Positions 32,310 to 44,382 of a stretch of DNA of 64,000 bases are shown piece after piece (position 1 is the first letter of the stretch; the number at the start of each line of letters is the position of its first letter). The notes under the pieces are model-generated. The model saw nothing but the letters and a program-made list of their open reading frames with translations, did not search any database and had not been told where the DNA came from. The DNA comes from Anas platyrhynchos. Taxonomy: Eukaryota; Chordata; Aves; Anseriformes; Anatidae. The DNA lies in NCBI RefSeq assembly GCF_047663525.1, contig NC_092612.1, positions 1,211,501 through 1,275,500 on the forward strand. The letters are read 5' to 3'. Made by a program: the position numbers and the translations under genes.

Positions 32310-32909
32310 AAGTTTTGGCCCCGTCACTCGGTGGTTTCCCCTTGGGGTTCGTGTCCCAGCCACAGGAGCAACAGCACGCGTGTGGAGGGGAAGGGGAGGT
32401 TGTGGTAAACCCTAAAGCCAGGGGAGCCGGGATGGCTGCCCCAGCACGGGGTCGTGTGCGTGGGCACAGACAGGGAAAGTGCTGAGAGCACGGGGAGCAT
32501 CCTCAGAGCTGCTGTACGTTGTGGGGTGGCCATTCAGGAAGCGAAATGCAGAGAGGAGGGGCTAAAACAGGGCTGTGCTTAAGGCTCGAGGTGTAAAGGG
32601 ACTTTTTTTTTGCCCTGTTTAACAGCAGCTCCCCGTGGCTGTCACACGGGGTAGCACAGGGAGCAATCCCAAAGAAGCGGAGACCTCGGTTGCATATCAT
32701 GAATTTTATTATCTGCATGGGATTCCTCATGGCCATCGAGCTTCCTGCAGCGCTCTCCGCGTTCCTCCTCCCCCTCTGCCATGCAGCCCAGCAGGGAAAT
32801 GCAGCAGAGCGCAGGATCCCACCACTTTCCCTTTCCTCTCTTGTTTTCGCTGCTCGCAGACCGCAGGCGTGAGCGGCTTCTGGCAGGGCGGGCGCGGGGA
32901 AAGGGCTTC

Positions 32910-34344
32910 TCAGTGCCCCAGCGCCGCGTACTCGCACTCGGGCTGCAAGAGAGAGCGAGAAGCCGCGCGCTTGGGGCTGCGCCTGCAGCTGCAGGGGATG
33001 CTTTGCCCGCGCCAAAGCCCCCGGCCGGGCTGCTTGGGAGCTCCTTCCTCCTGCCGTGCCCACAGCCTCGTGCCGGGGGCTGGGGAAGCAGCTCACCTCC
33101 GGGCCCCGTCTCAGCACCGCGCGGGCCGGCCTTCGGCGCAGCCGGGCTGCCCACCACATCAAGGCGAGGACGGCGGCGCCGGGCGGCACGAAGGCCAGCA
33201 GCCACAGGAAGCATCCTGCTGCAGGGAGGGAGGGGAGGACAAGGAGACGTTGACGACGGGGCACGGAGCTGGCGCCGGGAGCGGCCGGGGAAAGGGAGCG
33301 GTGCAGGGAGATGGGGCCAGGGCAGCGTTTGCAGCCTTTCAGCCCAGGGAGATGAGAAAAGGGGATTTAAGGCTGGAAGAAGCGGGCTTGGGGTCCCTGC
33401 AAGCACAGACCAAGCACAGAGCAAAGCCCGCGGTGCCCAGGGGGAGGCTGCTCGAGCTCACCCGTGCCGATGGTCCCACTGACGATCCTGCCCGTGCCGC
33501 GCTCCGTGGCCGTGCAATTCATGGCCCCGTCCCAGCGCTCGCCCGAGACCCAGGTGAGGTTCCAGGCGCCGGGGAGGTGGCACAGCAGGGAGACAAAGTC
33601 CGAGGGCTCCTCCGTGTCCACGGGCACCAGCATGGAGAGCTTGGGCTCAGAGGGATCTGAAAGTGAGTGGGAAAACCCAGTGTCCCCAGGGATGTCCCCA
33701 GGGATGTCTCCAGGGATGTCCCCAGCACCGCCACACGCTGCCGCGCTCACCTGTGACGAGGAGCCTGGTCCCATTCCCAAACTGGGAGTGCGACACGGAG
33801 GAGGTGCAGTAATAATACCCAGAGTCCTCACGCTGCACATTGCTGATACTCAAGGAGAAAATACCCGGTGCTCTCACCGTCCCTGAGTATTTCCCCTTTG
33901 GGTTTGAGGCCGCTGCACTCCAGTAAATCCATTCCAAGCTGCCGTCCGGCTTCTCCCTGTACCAATTGGCACGGTCTGTGCTGCCCGAGATGCTGCAGCT
34001 CAGCTCAGCCGTCGCCCCAGGGGACAGCCAGAGCTCTGCCGGGCTCTGCTGGATCCACGGCTCCTCCGCAGAGGCGGCTCCTGCACAGGGGGAGCGGGTC
34101 TGAGCGCAGCAGGCAGTGCCATGGGGTCACCCTCACGCTTTGGGTTGTTGCCTTCTGGCTCCAAACCAGAGGGGTTTAGGGGTTTTGTTGCAAAATTGGT
34201 GTTGCACAGCAAGGCAGCAGCACCCCGGGGTTTACCCCAAGCGGGTTCAGCATAGCAGAAAGCAAGGCTGGAGCATTGGTGCAGCGGGATGGGACGGGAC
34301 GTACCTGTCAGGAGGAGCAGGAGAACCCCGGGCAGGCTGCACAT
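32910..34344 (-). CDS. M chain copy 6: VJ-type receptor
   Basis: Exons 34344-34305, 34080-33751, 33656-33462, 33218-33097 and 32942-32910; 239 aa; poly(A) signal 32710-32705. The leader and V exon are almost those of copy 1 (SGSTDRAN, WSAAASNP, FGNGT; SLSI replaces SLNI). The small Ig domain instead resembles copy 5 (VSLLCHLPGAW, TWVSGER) with VDTEEPSD and RIVSGTIG. The 3' end matches copy 9, so this gene looks mosaic. Intron 1 is short (224 nt). Confidence 0.8.
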
Positions 34345-35591
34345 CTCCGCCTGGGGCTGCCCACACTCCTCGGTCGCCTCTTGGCTCCTGCAAAAGGCTT
34401 CGACACGGCACAAGGGAGCCTGGCTGTCGTCTGGGGTCGCGGAGGCACAGAGGGAAGGGGAGGCGATGCCTGGCGAGGGGACGGAGCTCGATGGGCTCCT
34501 GCTCGCGGACTGCAATTTAATTGCAGCTCCTAATTGCAGCGGGGGGGTCCTGCTGCGCTTTGCCTGCCTGCGCCTTGCCCCAAGGAGCCCCGGACATCGT
34601 CCCCTTCTTCTTCCTTTCTCGCAGCTCGGCACCGCGGCTACTTGTGGCCTTCAGGCTGCAGCAAATCTCGCGGGGATGCGTGGAGACACAGGTCTGCTCT
34701 GGAGAGGAGCACGACGAGTACTGGGGAGGGCGGCGAGGTGCCTCTGGTGTCTCTCGGAGCTGGAGGAGCAAAGGCTGCTCGTGGAGGCTCGGCCTCGTTG
34801 CAGCAGCTGCAGGCTGCGTGCGGAGCTGCCGGAGCCGAGGAGCGCTGCGGTCAGCCTCGCCTTGTTGATTTTGTCACCTCTCTGCTGTTTGTTCGCACGG
34901 AACCCCTGCCCCCCCACGCCGCTGCCAGCAAACCGTTGGCTCGGAAGGTTTTTGTCGCCAAAGTTGGGCGCTGGGGTAGCAAAGAGCCACGGTTGCCGAA
35001 CCACAACAGGAAAGCAGGGCAGGGCTGGGGGACCAGAGTTGCCTCTCGCCTTCGGTCCGCGGCCCTTTGAACGTCACCGGTAAGGTCACTTCGGCTGACG
35101 TGAGGATGGCTGGGGGGGCCGCGCCTGGGGGTGCAGCCACCCCCGCCCCGAGGCAGCTCCCCAGCCTCTGCGCTGCGGTTTCCCCAAAGCAAGAGCGGCG
35201 GCACGGTGCGCTGTGGTTTGGAGTGCCCAGCGCTGGGGCTGGCTTCTTCTTTCATGTCGAGAATTTGGGGGTGGGCACCCGAGGGCGTCGTGGGGCCCTC
35301 GAGGGGCTGCCTGCGAGCCTGTGTGTCGCAGAAATGGTTAAAAGCCAAATTTTCCTGCCGGATGTGGGTCCGTGCAGCAAGCTGACACGAGCTGTGCACC
35401 CGGCGATGCACCCCACAGCTGCCGGCAGCGGCGCGTGGGGAGGACGCATTCCCCGTGGGGACACCGCGTCCTTCGTGGGGACACCGCGTCCTCACGGCTG
35501 GGGGAGATCAATGCTGGGGCCCCACACTTCGTGCATCCACAGGACCCGGTGTACTCGGCCACTCTGCAGAAGGACTGGGACGAGCACGCCG
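34345..35591. promoter_or_regulatory. Shared bidirectional 5' region, pair 6
   Basis: 1247 bp, collinear with pair 1 at an offset of 31452 bp. RUNX-type AACCACA 34999-35005, CTTTGAA 35065-35071 and TGACGTGA 35096-35103; near-palindrome about 34510-34526; two copies of the 20-bp repeat at 35453-35492. Confidence 0.4.
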
Positions 35592-37508
35592 ATGGCTCCC
35601 CTGGGTTTCTCCTGCACGGAGGCGCTGCTGGCCACGGGGCTGCTGCTGCTGTGGCTGGGTGAGCATCGGGGCAGGGGCTGGGGAGAGCGGCCCCCGGGAG
35701 ATGGGAGCACAGGCTGAGCTAGGAGAGCAGGCAGTCAATGAGCCCCCGGTCGGTCCCTGCAGCACCGGCAGCGTTGCTGGCAGTGCACCAGCCCCAGCCC
35801 TTCCTGCTCGTGGAGCCCAGCACTCCGGTGGCCATCAGCTGCATTCTGGACGAGACGCAAGATGGCAAAGGCAACGTGTTCTGGTACCGGCGTGTCCGTG
35901 GGGAGCGGCCCCGGCTGATCCTCAGCTGTGTCCAGGAGGCTCAGGACGGATTTTCCTGCGAGTACACGAAGGGACGCGCCGTGCTGCACCTCGCTGCTGC
36001 CCGCCCCGACCACACCAGCCTCTACCTCTGCGCCTACTACATCAACTCCAGGCTGAAGTTTGGCAACGGCACCGTGCTGATCGTGGGAGGTAGGGGGACT
36101 GCTGGCTGGGGGTGGCGGGTGGGGGGACCCCAACTTGTCTCCCTGAGCCCTCTCTTGTTCGATGGGGAACCCCGGTGACTCCCCAGTGGATGGTCCCCTC
36201 CCATACTGTCCCCAAGTCTCCACTTTGCACAGTCTGCACCCATGTCCCTACAGCGGATGGGACCCCCGTTTCTTGCCATTGCATGGACACCCCCCAATGC
36301 CCCTCGTGTCACTAGGAGGGGTCCCCAGGAAGACGCGGGGTCCCTGCCCACATCGCAGCCCACCGAGCCCCTGCTCTCGTCTGTGCAGACAGCTGGAGGG
36401 CCCAGAGCTGGGTGCGGGTGCTGGCGCCCCACGGCTCCCCTTCAGACCCCCCCGGCCTGGTCTGTGCCGTGGGCAACGCCAGCGGCCCCGTCCTCGTCTC
36501 CTGGCCGGGGGGGCCCCGACCCCAGCAGGTGCTGGGGCTGGGGGGCAGCACAGAGCTGCTCATCAGCCCCGCGGGCATGGCCGGGGGCACCGGGGGGCTC
36601 TGCGAGGTGCGCTTCAATGCCTCCGGTCCCCCCGTCCGCAGGAGCGTGGAGCTGCACGGGGCCAAGGGTGAGCACGAGCCTGGGCACCGGGGTGACCAGG
36701 GGACAGGGCACATGGGGTCACCCCCCCTTCCTGGGGGTTCCTCGCAGCTGGGGCACGTGTGGGGAAAGTGAGGCAATGTTGGGGATAATGGGGGATGTTG
36801 GGGGGAGATGGTGGGATAATGGGGGACAACGGGGGGATGTTGGGGGCGATGGGGGAATAATGGCGTGATGGGGGGATGCTGGGGGGTGATGGGGGAATAA
36901 TGGGGGGCAATGGGAGGATGTTGGGGTATGGGAGAGATCAAGGGGGGGACATGGGTGTGAGAAGATGGCTGGGACATGCCGTCCCCCGCAGGTGCCTGCA
37001 CGACACCAAGTGCCGTGGCCATGGCCATACCCAGGGCACTGCTGCTGCTCGGCCTCATTCTCAGCGTCTGCTGCCTCCTTCGTGCATGGAGGGGTAAGGA
37101 GCCGAGCAGGGGCTGGGGGTGATGGACCACCCTGCCCCCTGATATCCTCTGCTGCCCTGCACCCCGCTCCCCCATCCCATCCCATCCCCAATTCCCCTCC
37201 GTCCCCATGCTGGGGACACGTCTCTGTCCCCGCCAGGACTCCGGCCCAGAGCTCAAGACCCTCCTGCAAGCCCAGCAGCAGCAGGTGAGGCCCTGCGGCC
37301 CCCCCGGGGTCCCCATACGGGATGGTGGCCATACCAGGAGCACTGCCCACACGGCTTCGCATGGCCATCGGGCACCAGTGGACGGCCCAGGAGAGCCCCA
37401 CTGGGCTTGGGGCCAGGGTTGGGGCCGCTCTGATGGCGTTGGTGCCCGCAGGGAGAGCTGACGTATGCCCAGCTCCGCTTCGCCACCCCAGCGAGGGCAG
37501 CGCCGTGA
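35592..37508 (+). CDS. P chain copy 6 (class B): VJ-C receptor with transmembrane Arg
   Basis: Exons 35592-35658, 35763-36089, 36389-36667, 36992-37093, 37250-37284 (alternative start 37237) and 37452-37508; 288 aa. The V exon matches copy 1 except FGNGTVLIV for FGNGTALIV. It has IPRALLLL in the helix and the 48-nt/35-nt exon 5 choice described for copy 1. The ITIM reads LTYAQLRF with a silent TAT codon; the alternative frame stops at 37610. Poly(A) signal 37675-37680. It is a recent duplicate of copy 1. Confidence 0.8.
36776..36945 (+). repeat. G-rich minisatellite in intron 3 of P copy 6
   Basis: Same repeat and layout as in copy 1. Confidence 0.8.
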
Positions 37509-37922
37509 CCCACGGGGCTGGGCCCCAAGGCCTCGGTGGCGGCGCCGTGCAGCCCCGGGAGGCTGCGGCTGCCCCGGCCGCCGGGACAGCGGGGAGGAAG
37601 GAACGGGACTGAACCTCCAAGGAGGGAGCTCGAAGGAGCAGCGAATGACGGGAGAGGACCTCAAATGTGGCGTTAATAAAGAGATTGAAACTAAAATGAG
37701 GGGTAAATCATGGGGTTGAACCTCAAACATGGAGATAATAAAGAGATTGAAGCTCAAAGGAGGTGTAAATAATGGGGTTGAACCTCAGATGAGCAGGAAA
37801 CCGAGACTAAACCCAAAAGTCAACGCCCCCTGCAAGAAACGCCGCTACTGCTGCCTGGGGCTGGGGGGGAAGCCCCAGGCCTGCTCCCCACGGCACCCAC
37901 GGGTGCTGGCACTGGGCCTTTA

Positions 37923-38651
37923 GGAGAACAGGGCGGCGCCTGCCCCTCCACTCCCTTCGCCAGCAAGCTGTAGGCCGCCATGAGGTCCCCCCTCAGCTTC
38001 CTCTTCTCCAGCCTGAACAGGCCCAGTGCCCTCAGCCGCTCCCCACACGCCTTCCCCTCTAGGCCCTTCCCCATCTTGGTCGCCCTCCTCTGGACACTCT
38101 CCAACACTTTCATGCCCTTCGTGTACTGAGGGGCCCAGAGCTGCACACAGCGCTGAGAATCCTGCACTCACAGAATCACAGAATCACAGAATCACAGAAT
38201 TTCTAGGTTGGAAGAGACCTCAAGGTCATCGAGTCCAAGCTCTGACCTAACGCTAACAGTCCCCACTAAACCATATCCCTGAGCTCTACATCTAAACGGC
38301 TTTTAAAGCCCTCCAGGGATGGTGACTCCACCACGTCCCTGGGCAGGCCATGCTGGTGCCTGATCACTCTTTGAGACCAGAAGTTTCTCCTGATATCTAA
38401 TCTCAAGGTGAGCCCGCAGTCCTGCCACGATGTCTGCCAGCTCTCTGAGCACCCTGGGATGAACCCATCCGGACCCATGGACACGTACGGATCCAGGTGG
38501 AGCAGCAAATCCCGCACACGTTCAGGGTCGGTTGGGATCTGATCATTCCCACCATCATGGTCCTCCAGCTCAGGGCACCCTGGGTCCCGAAGCCCATCAT
38601 AAGTGTTTGAAGATGGAGGCAAACAGGGCATTAAACGTTGCAGGGCACCAC
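37923..38651 (-). mobile_element. CR1 LINE fragments, spacer 6/7
   Basis: Two-piece form matching spacer 1/2 at nearly the same offset (31449-31457 bp) that separates copies 1 and 6, so the duplication included the CR1 and reached into the next M chain. Confidence 0.85.
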
Positions 38652-39248
38652 AAGTTTTGGCCCTGTCGCTCGGTGGTTTCCCCTTGGGGTTCGTGTCCCA
38701 GCCACAGGAGCAGCAGCACGCGTGTGGAGGGGAAGGGGAGGTTGTGGTAAACCCTAAAGCCAGGGGAGCCGGGATGCCCCAGCACAGGGTTATGCACACA
38801 GCCACGGACAGGGAAGGTGCCGAGAGCACGGGGAGCATCCTCGGAGCCGGCACACGGTGCAAGGTCGCCCTTCAGGAAGCAAAATGCAGAGAGGAGGGGC
38901 TAAAACAGGGCTGTGCTTAAGGCTCGAAGTGTAAAGGGACTTTTTGTTTGCCCTGTTTAACAGCAGCTCCCCGTGGCTGTCACACGGGGTAGCACAAGGA
39001 GCGATCCCAATGAAGCTGAGAGACCTCGGTTGCATATAATAATTTTATTATCTGCATGGGATCCCTCATGGCTATCGAGCTTCCCGCAGCGCTCTCAGCG
39101 TTCCTCCTCCCCCTCTGCCATGCAGCCCAGCAGGGAAATGCAGCAGAGCGCAGGATCCCACCACTTTCCCTTTCCTCTCTTGTTTTCGCTGCTCGCAGAC
39201 CGCAGGCGTGAGCGGCTTCTGGCAGGGCGGGCGCGGGGAAAGGGCTTC

Positions 39249-40914
39249 TCAGTGCCCCAGCGCCGCGTACTCGCACTCGGGCTGCAAGAGAGAGCGAGAA
39301 GCCGCGCGCTTGGGGCTGCGCCTGCAGCTGCAGGGGATGCTTTGCCCGCGCCAAAGCCCCCGGCCGGGCTGCTTGGGAGCTCCTTCCTCCTGCCGTGCCC
39401 ACAGCCTCGTGCCGGGGGCTGGGGAAGCAGCTCACCTCCGGGCCCCGTCTCAGCACCGCGCGGGCCGGCCTTCGGCGCAGCCGGGCTGCCCACCACATCA
39501 AGGCGAGGACGGCGGCGCCGGGCGGCACGAAGGCCAGCAGCCACAGGAAGCATCCTGCTGCAGGGAGGGAGGGGAGGACAAGGAGACGTTGCCGACGGGG
39601 CACGGAGCTGGCGCCGGGGGCGGCCGGGGAAAGGGAGCGGTGCAGGGAGATGGGGCCAGGGCAGCGTTTGCAGCGTTTCAGCCCAGGGAGTCGGGGAAAA
39701 AGGGATTTAAGGCTGGAAGAAGCGGGCTTGGAGTCCCCGCAAGCACAGACCAAGCACAGAGCAAAGCCCGCGGTGCCCAGGGGGAGGCTGCTCGAGCTCA
39801 CCCGTGCCGATGGTCTCGCTGACGATCCTGCCCATGCCGCGCTCCGTGGCCGTGCAATTCATGGCCCCATCCCAATGCTCAGCCGAGACCCAGGTGAGGT
39901 TCCAGGCGCCAGGGAGGTGGCACAGCAGGGAGACGAAGTCCGAGGGCTCCTCTGCATCCACGGGCACCAGGATGGAGAGCTTGGGCTCGGAGGCATCTGA
40001 AAGTGAGGGGGAAAACCCAGTGTCCCCAGGGATGTCCCCAGGGATGTCCCCAGCACCGCCACACGCTGCCGCGCTCACCTGTGACGAGGAGCCTGGTCCC
40101 GTTCCCAAACTGGGAGTGCAACACTGAGGAGGTGCAGTAATAATACCCAGAGTCCTCACGCTGCACATTGCTGATAGTAAAGGAGAAAATACCCGGTGCT
40201 CTCACCGTCCCTGAGTATCTACCCTTTGGGGTTGAGGCCGCTGCACTCCAGTAAATCCATTCCAAGCTGCCATCCGGCTTCTCCCTGTACCAATTGGCAC
40301 GCCGTGGGCTGCCCGAGATGTTGCAGCTCAGCTCAGCCGTCGCCCCAGGGGACAGCCAGAGCTGTGCCGGGCTCTGCTGGATCTGCAGCTCCTCCGCAGA
40401 GGCGGCTCCTGCACGGGGGAAGCGGGTCTGAGCGCAGCAGGCAGCGCCATGGGGTCACCCTTGTGCTTTTGACTCTCAGCTTCTTGCTCCAAACCAGTGG
40501 GGTTTGGGGTGGTTTCATGCAAAATTGGCGTGCCATGGCGATTTGCCTTCGCCAGCCCCGAGGCAGAGCATCACCCCCACAAAATACCCAGCACAGAACA
40601 CAGGGGAGGCAGCCAGCAGTGCCGGGGCCATGTGCGCTAAGGTGCCGAGGGTTCATCTGTGCTTCCTGCACAGCACATGAGGTTTGCAGGCGAAAAAAGT
40701 CAGGGCTGGATCAGCGCCCAGCACAGCGTTTGAGAAGCCCGCTGTGCTTTGGCATTCAGGGGGCAAGTCCTGCCTCTCAGAGAGGAGCAGCACCCCGTGG
40801 TTTACCCCAAGCGGGTTTAGCGTAGCAGAAAGCAAGGCTGGAGCATTGGTGCAGCAGGATGGGACGGGACGTACCTGTCAGGAGGAGCAGGAGAACCCCG
40901 GGCAGGCTGCACAT
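39249..40914 (-). CDS. M chain copy 7: VJ-type receptor
   Basis: Exons 40914-40875, 40408-40079, 39996-39802, 39557-39436 and 39281-39249; 239 aa; poly(A) signal 39049-39044. V exon: AEELQIQQ, ELSCNISG (a new N-linked site beside the first Cys), SPRRANWY, ASTPKGRY, GIFSFTI, J-like FGNGT. The small Ig domain has SAEHWDG and ERGMGRIV. Intron 1 is of intermediate length (466 nt), a third class that keeps only part of the 400-bp segment. Confidence 0.8.
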
Positions 40915-42053
40915 CTCCGCCTGGGGCTGCCCACGCTCCTCGGTCGCCTCTCGGCTCCTGCAAAAGGCTTCGACACCGCACAAGGCGAGGGGACGGAGCT
41001 TGATGGGCTCCTGCTTGCGGACTGCAATTTAATTGCAGCTCCTCATTGCAGCGGGGGGGTCCTGCTGCGCTTTGCCTGCCTGCGCCTCACCCCGAGGAGC
41101 CCCGGGCATCGTCCCCTGCAGCAAATCTCATGAGGCCGTGCCACGTGCACGGGTCTGCTCTGGAGAGGACCACGACGAGCACCACGGAGGGTGGCGAGGT
41201 GCCTCTGGGTGTCTTTCGGAGCTGGAGGAGCAAACTCTGCTCGTGGAGGCTCGGCCTCGTTGCAGCAGCCGGAGGCTGCGTGCGGAGCTGCCGGAGCCGA
41301 GGAGCGCTGCGGTCAGCCTCGCCTTGTTGATTTTGTCACCTCTCTGCTGTTTGTTCGCACGGAACCCCTGCCCCCCCACGCCGCTGCCAGCAAACCATTG
41401 GGTCTGAAGGTTTTTGTCGCCAAAGTTGGGCGCTGGGGTAGCAAAGAGCCACGGTTGCCGAACCACAACAGGAAAGCAGGGCAGGGCTGGGGGACCAGAG
41501 TTGCCTCTCGCCTTCGGTCCGCGGCCCTTTGAACGTCACCGGTAAGGTCACTTCGGCTGACGTGAGGATGGCTGGGGGGGCCGCGCCTGGGGGTGCAGCC
41601 ACCCCCGCCCCGAGGCAGCTCCCCAGCCTCTGCGCTGCGGTTTCCCCAAAGCAAGAGCGGCGGCACGGTGCGCTGTGGTTTGGAGTGCCCAGCGCTGGGG
41701 CTGGCTTCTTCTTTCATGTCGAGAATTTGGGGGTGGGCACCCGAGGGTGTCGTGGGGCCTTTGAGGAGCCACCTGCAGCCCTGAGCATTGAAGAAATGGT
41801 TAAAAGCCAAATTTTCCTGCCGGATGTGGGTCCGTGCAGCAAGCTGACAAGAGCTCTGCACCCGGCGATGCACCCCACAGCTGCCGGCAGCGGCAAGTGG
41901 GGAGGACGCATTCCCCGTGGGGACACCGCGTCCTTCCTGGGGACACCGCGTCCTCACGGCTGGGGGAGATCAATGCTGGGGCCCCACACTTTGGGCATCC
42001 ACAGGACCCGGTGCACTCGGCCACTCTGCAGAAGGACTGGGACAAGCACGCCA
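40915..42053. promoter_or_regulatory. Shared bidirectional 5' region, pair 7
   Basis: 1139 bp. RUNX-type AACCACA 41461-41467, CTTTGAA 41527-41533 and TGACGTGA 41558-41565. Near-palindrome about 41023-41040. Two copies of the 20-bp repeat about 41918-41957. The P start codon context is gccaATGg rather than gccgATGg. Confidence 0.4.
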
Positions 42054-43858
42054 ATGGCACCCCTGGGTTTCTCCTGCACGAAGGCGCTGCTGGCCACGGG
42101 GCTGCTGCTGCTGTGGCTGGGTGAGCATCGGGGCAGGCGCTGGGGACAGCGGCCCCCGGGAGATGGGAGCACAGGCTGGGCTTGGGAAGCAGGCAGTCAA
42201 TGAGCAACTAGTCCGTCCCTGCAGCACCGGCAACATTGCTGGAAGTGCACCAGCCCCAGCCCGTCCTGTTCGTGGAGCCAGGGGATTCAGTGAACATCAC
42301 CTGCGTTATGGACGAGACACTTGATGGCAAACACACACTCTGGTACCAGCGTGTCCGTGGGGAGTGGCCCCGGCTGATCCACAGCTGCTTCCAAGAGGCT
42401 CAGGGGGAATTTTCCTGCGAGTACACGAAGGGACGCGCTGTGCTGCACATCGCTGCCGCCCGCCCCGACCATATCGGCCTCTACCTCTGTGCCTGCATCT
42501 CCGGATCCAAGCTGCTCTTCGGCAATGGCACCGCGCTGATCGTGGGAGGTAGGGGGGCTGCTGGGCTAGGGGTGGTGGGGGGACCCCAACTTGTACCCCT
42601 GAGCCCTCCCTTGTTAGATGGGAAACCCCCCAAGTCTCCCCATTGCACAGTCCACACCCATGTCCCTACAGCGGATGGGGATCCCCCATTTCTCCCCATT
42701 GCATGGACCCCCCCCATGCCTCTCATGTCACTAGGAGGGGTCCCCAGGGGGATGTGGGGTCCCTGCCCACATCGCAGCCCACCGAGCCCCTGCTCTCGTC
42801 TGTGCAGACAGCTGGAGGGCCCAGAGCTGGGTGCGGGTGCTGGCGCCCCACGGCTCCCCTTCAGACCCCCCCGGCCTGGTCTGTGCCGTGGGCAACGCCA
42901 GCGGCCCCGTCCTCGTCTCCTGGCCGGGGGGGCCCCGACCCCAGCAGGTGCTGGGGCTGGGGGGCAGCACAGAGCTGCTCATCAGCCCCGCGGGCATTGC
43001 CGGGGGCACCGGGGGGCTCTGCGAGGTGCGCTTCAATGCCTCCGGTCCCCCCGTCCGCAGGAGCGTGGAGCTGCACGGGGCCAAGGGTGAGCACGAGCCT
43101 GGGCACCGGGGTGACCAGGGGACAGGGCACATGGGGTCACCCCCCCTTCCCGGGGGTTCCTCGGAGCTGGGGCACGTGTGGGGAAAGTGAGGCAATGTTG
43201 GGGGTAAAGGGGGCTGTTGGGGGGCGATGTTGGGATAATGGGGGACAACAGGGGGATGTTGGGAGTGATGGGGGGATGCTGGGTGGTGATGGGGGAATAA
43301 TGGGGGGCAATGGGAGGATGTTGGGGTATGGGAGAGATCAAGGGGGGGACATGGGGGTCAGCAGATGGCTGGGACAAGTGGCCCCCCCCAGGTGCCTGCA
43401 CGACACCAAGTGTCGTGGCCATGGCCGCAGCCGGGGCGCTGCTGCTGCTCGGCCTCAGCCTCGGCGTCCGCTGCCTCCTTCGCGCACGGACGGGTAAGGA
43501 GCCGAGCAGGGGCTGGGGGAGATGGACCCCCCTGTATCCCCTTTCTTCCCCTGCTGCCCTACACCCCACTCCCCCATCCCATCCCCAATTCCCCTCCGTC
43601 CCCATGCTGGGGACACGTCTCTGTCCCCGCCAGGACTCCAGCCCAGAGCCCCGAACCCTCCTGCACCCCAGCACCAGCAGGTGAGGCCCTATGAGCCCCA
43701 GGAGTCCCCACATGGGGCGGTGGCAATAACGGGGACAGGCCCAGCCCCACTGGGGTTGGGGGCTGGTCTTGGGGCCGCTCTGATGGCGTTGGTGCCCGCA
43801 GGGAGAGCTGACGTACGCCCAGCTCCGCTTCGCCACCCCAGCGAGGGCAGCGCCGTGA
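42054..43858 (+). CDS. P chain copy 7 (class A): VJ-C receptor with ITIM
   Basis: Exons 42054-42120, 42225-42548, 42808-43086, 43392-43493, 43634-43680 and 43802-43858; 291 aa. The V exon is 324 nt, one codon shorter in the CDR1-like loop (DGKHTLWY). Its framework starts PVLFVEPGDSVNITC, shared in part with copy 8. The CDR3-like loop CACISGSKLLF matches copy 2, although the first half of the domain does not, so the V exon itself looks recombinant. The Cys-pair loop is IHSCFQEAQGEFSCEY. ITIM LTYAQLRF in the direct frame. Poly(A) signal 44012-44017. Confidence 0.82.
43195..43350 (+). repeat. G-rich minisatellite in intron 3 of P copy 7
   Basis: About 155 bp of gatgttggg and gtgatggggg units. 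Confidence 0.8.
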
Positions 43859-44004
43859 CCCACGGGGCTGGGCCCCAAGGCCTCGGTGGCGGCGCCGTGC
43901 AGCCCCGGGAGGCTGCGGCTGCCCCGGCCGCCGGGACAGCGGGGACTGAAACTACAACGAGGGGGCTCGAAGGAGCAGTGAATGACAGGCTTGGACCTCA
44001 AATG

Positions 44005-44275
44005 TGGCGTTAATAAAGAGATTAAAACTGAAACATTGGATAAAGCATTGTATTGAAACTGAATTGAGGAGTAAATATAGAGAGTGAACCTCAGACGAGG
44101 ATGAATAAAGGGATTAGACCTCATATGTGGTGTTAATAAAGAGATTGAAACTAAGATGAGGAGTAAATTGTGGGGTAGAACCTCAAACATGGAGATAATA
44201 AAGAGATTGAAGCTCAAAGGATGTGTAAATAATGGGGTTGAACCTCAAATGGGGAGGAAACTGAGACTAAACTCA
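44005..44275 (+). repeat. Expanded tail repeat after P copy 7
   Basis: About eight degenerate copies of the 31-bp-type unit. Several carry TAATAAAG or GAATAAAG, giving multiple candidate poly(A) signals. Part of the expansion (ggataaagcattgtattgaaactgaat) is shared only with the repeat after copy 9. Confidence 0.7.
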
Positions 44276-44382
44276 ACACTCAACGCCCCCTGCAAGAAAC
44301 GCCGCTACTGCTGCCTGGGGCTGGGGGGGAAGCCCCAGGCCTGCTCCCCACGGCACCCACGGGTGCTGGCACTGGGCATTTA

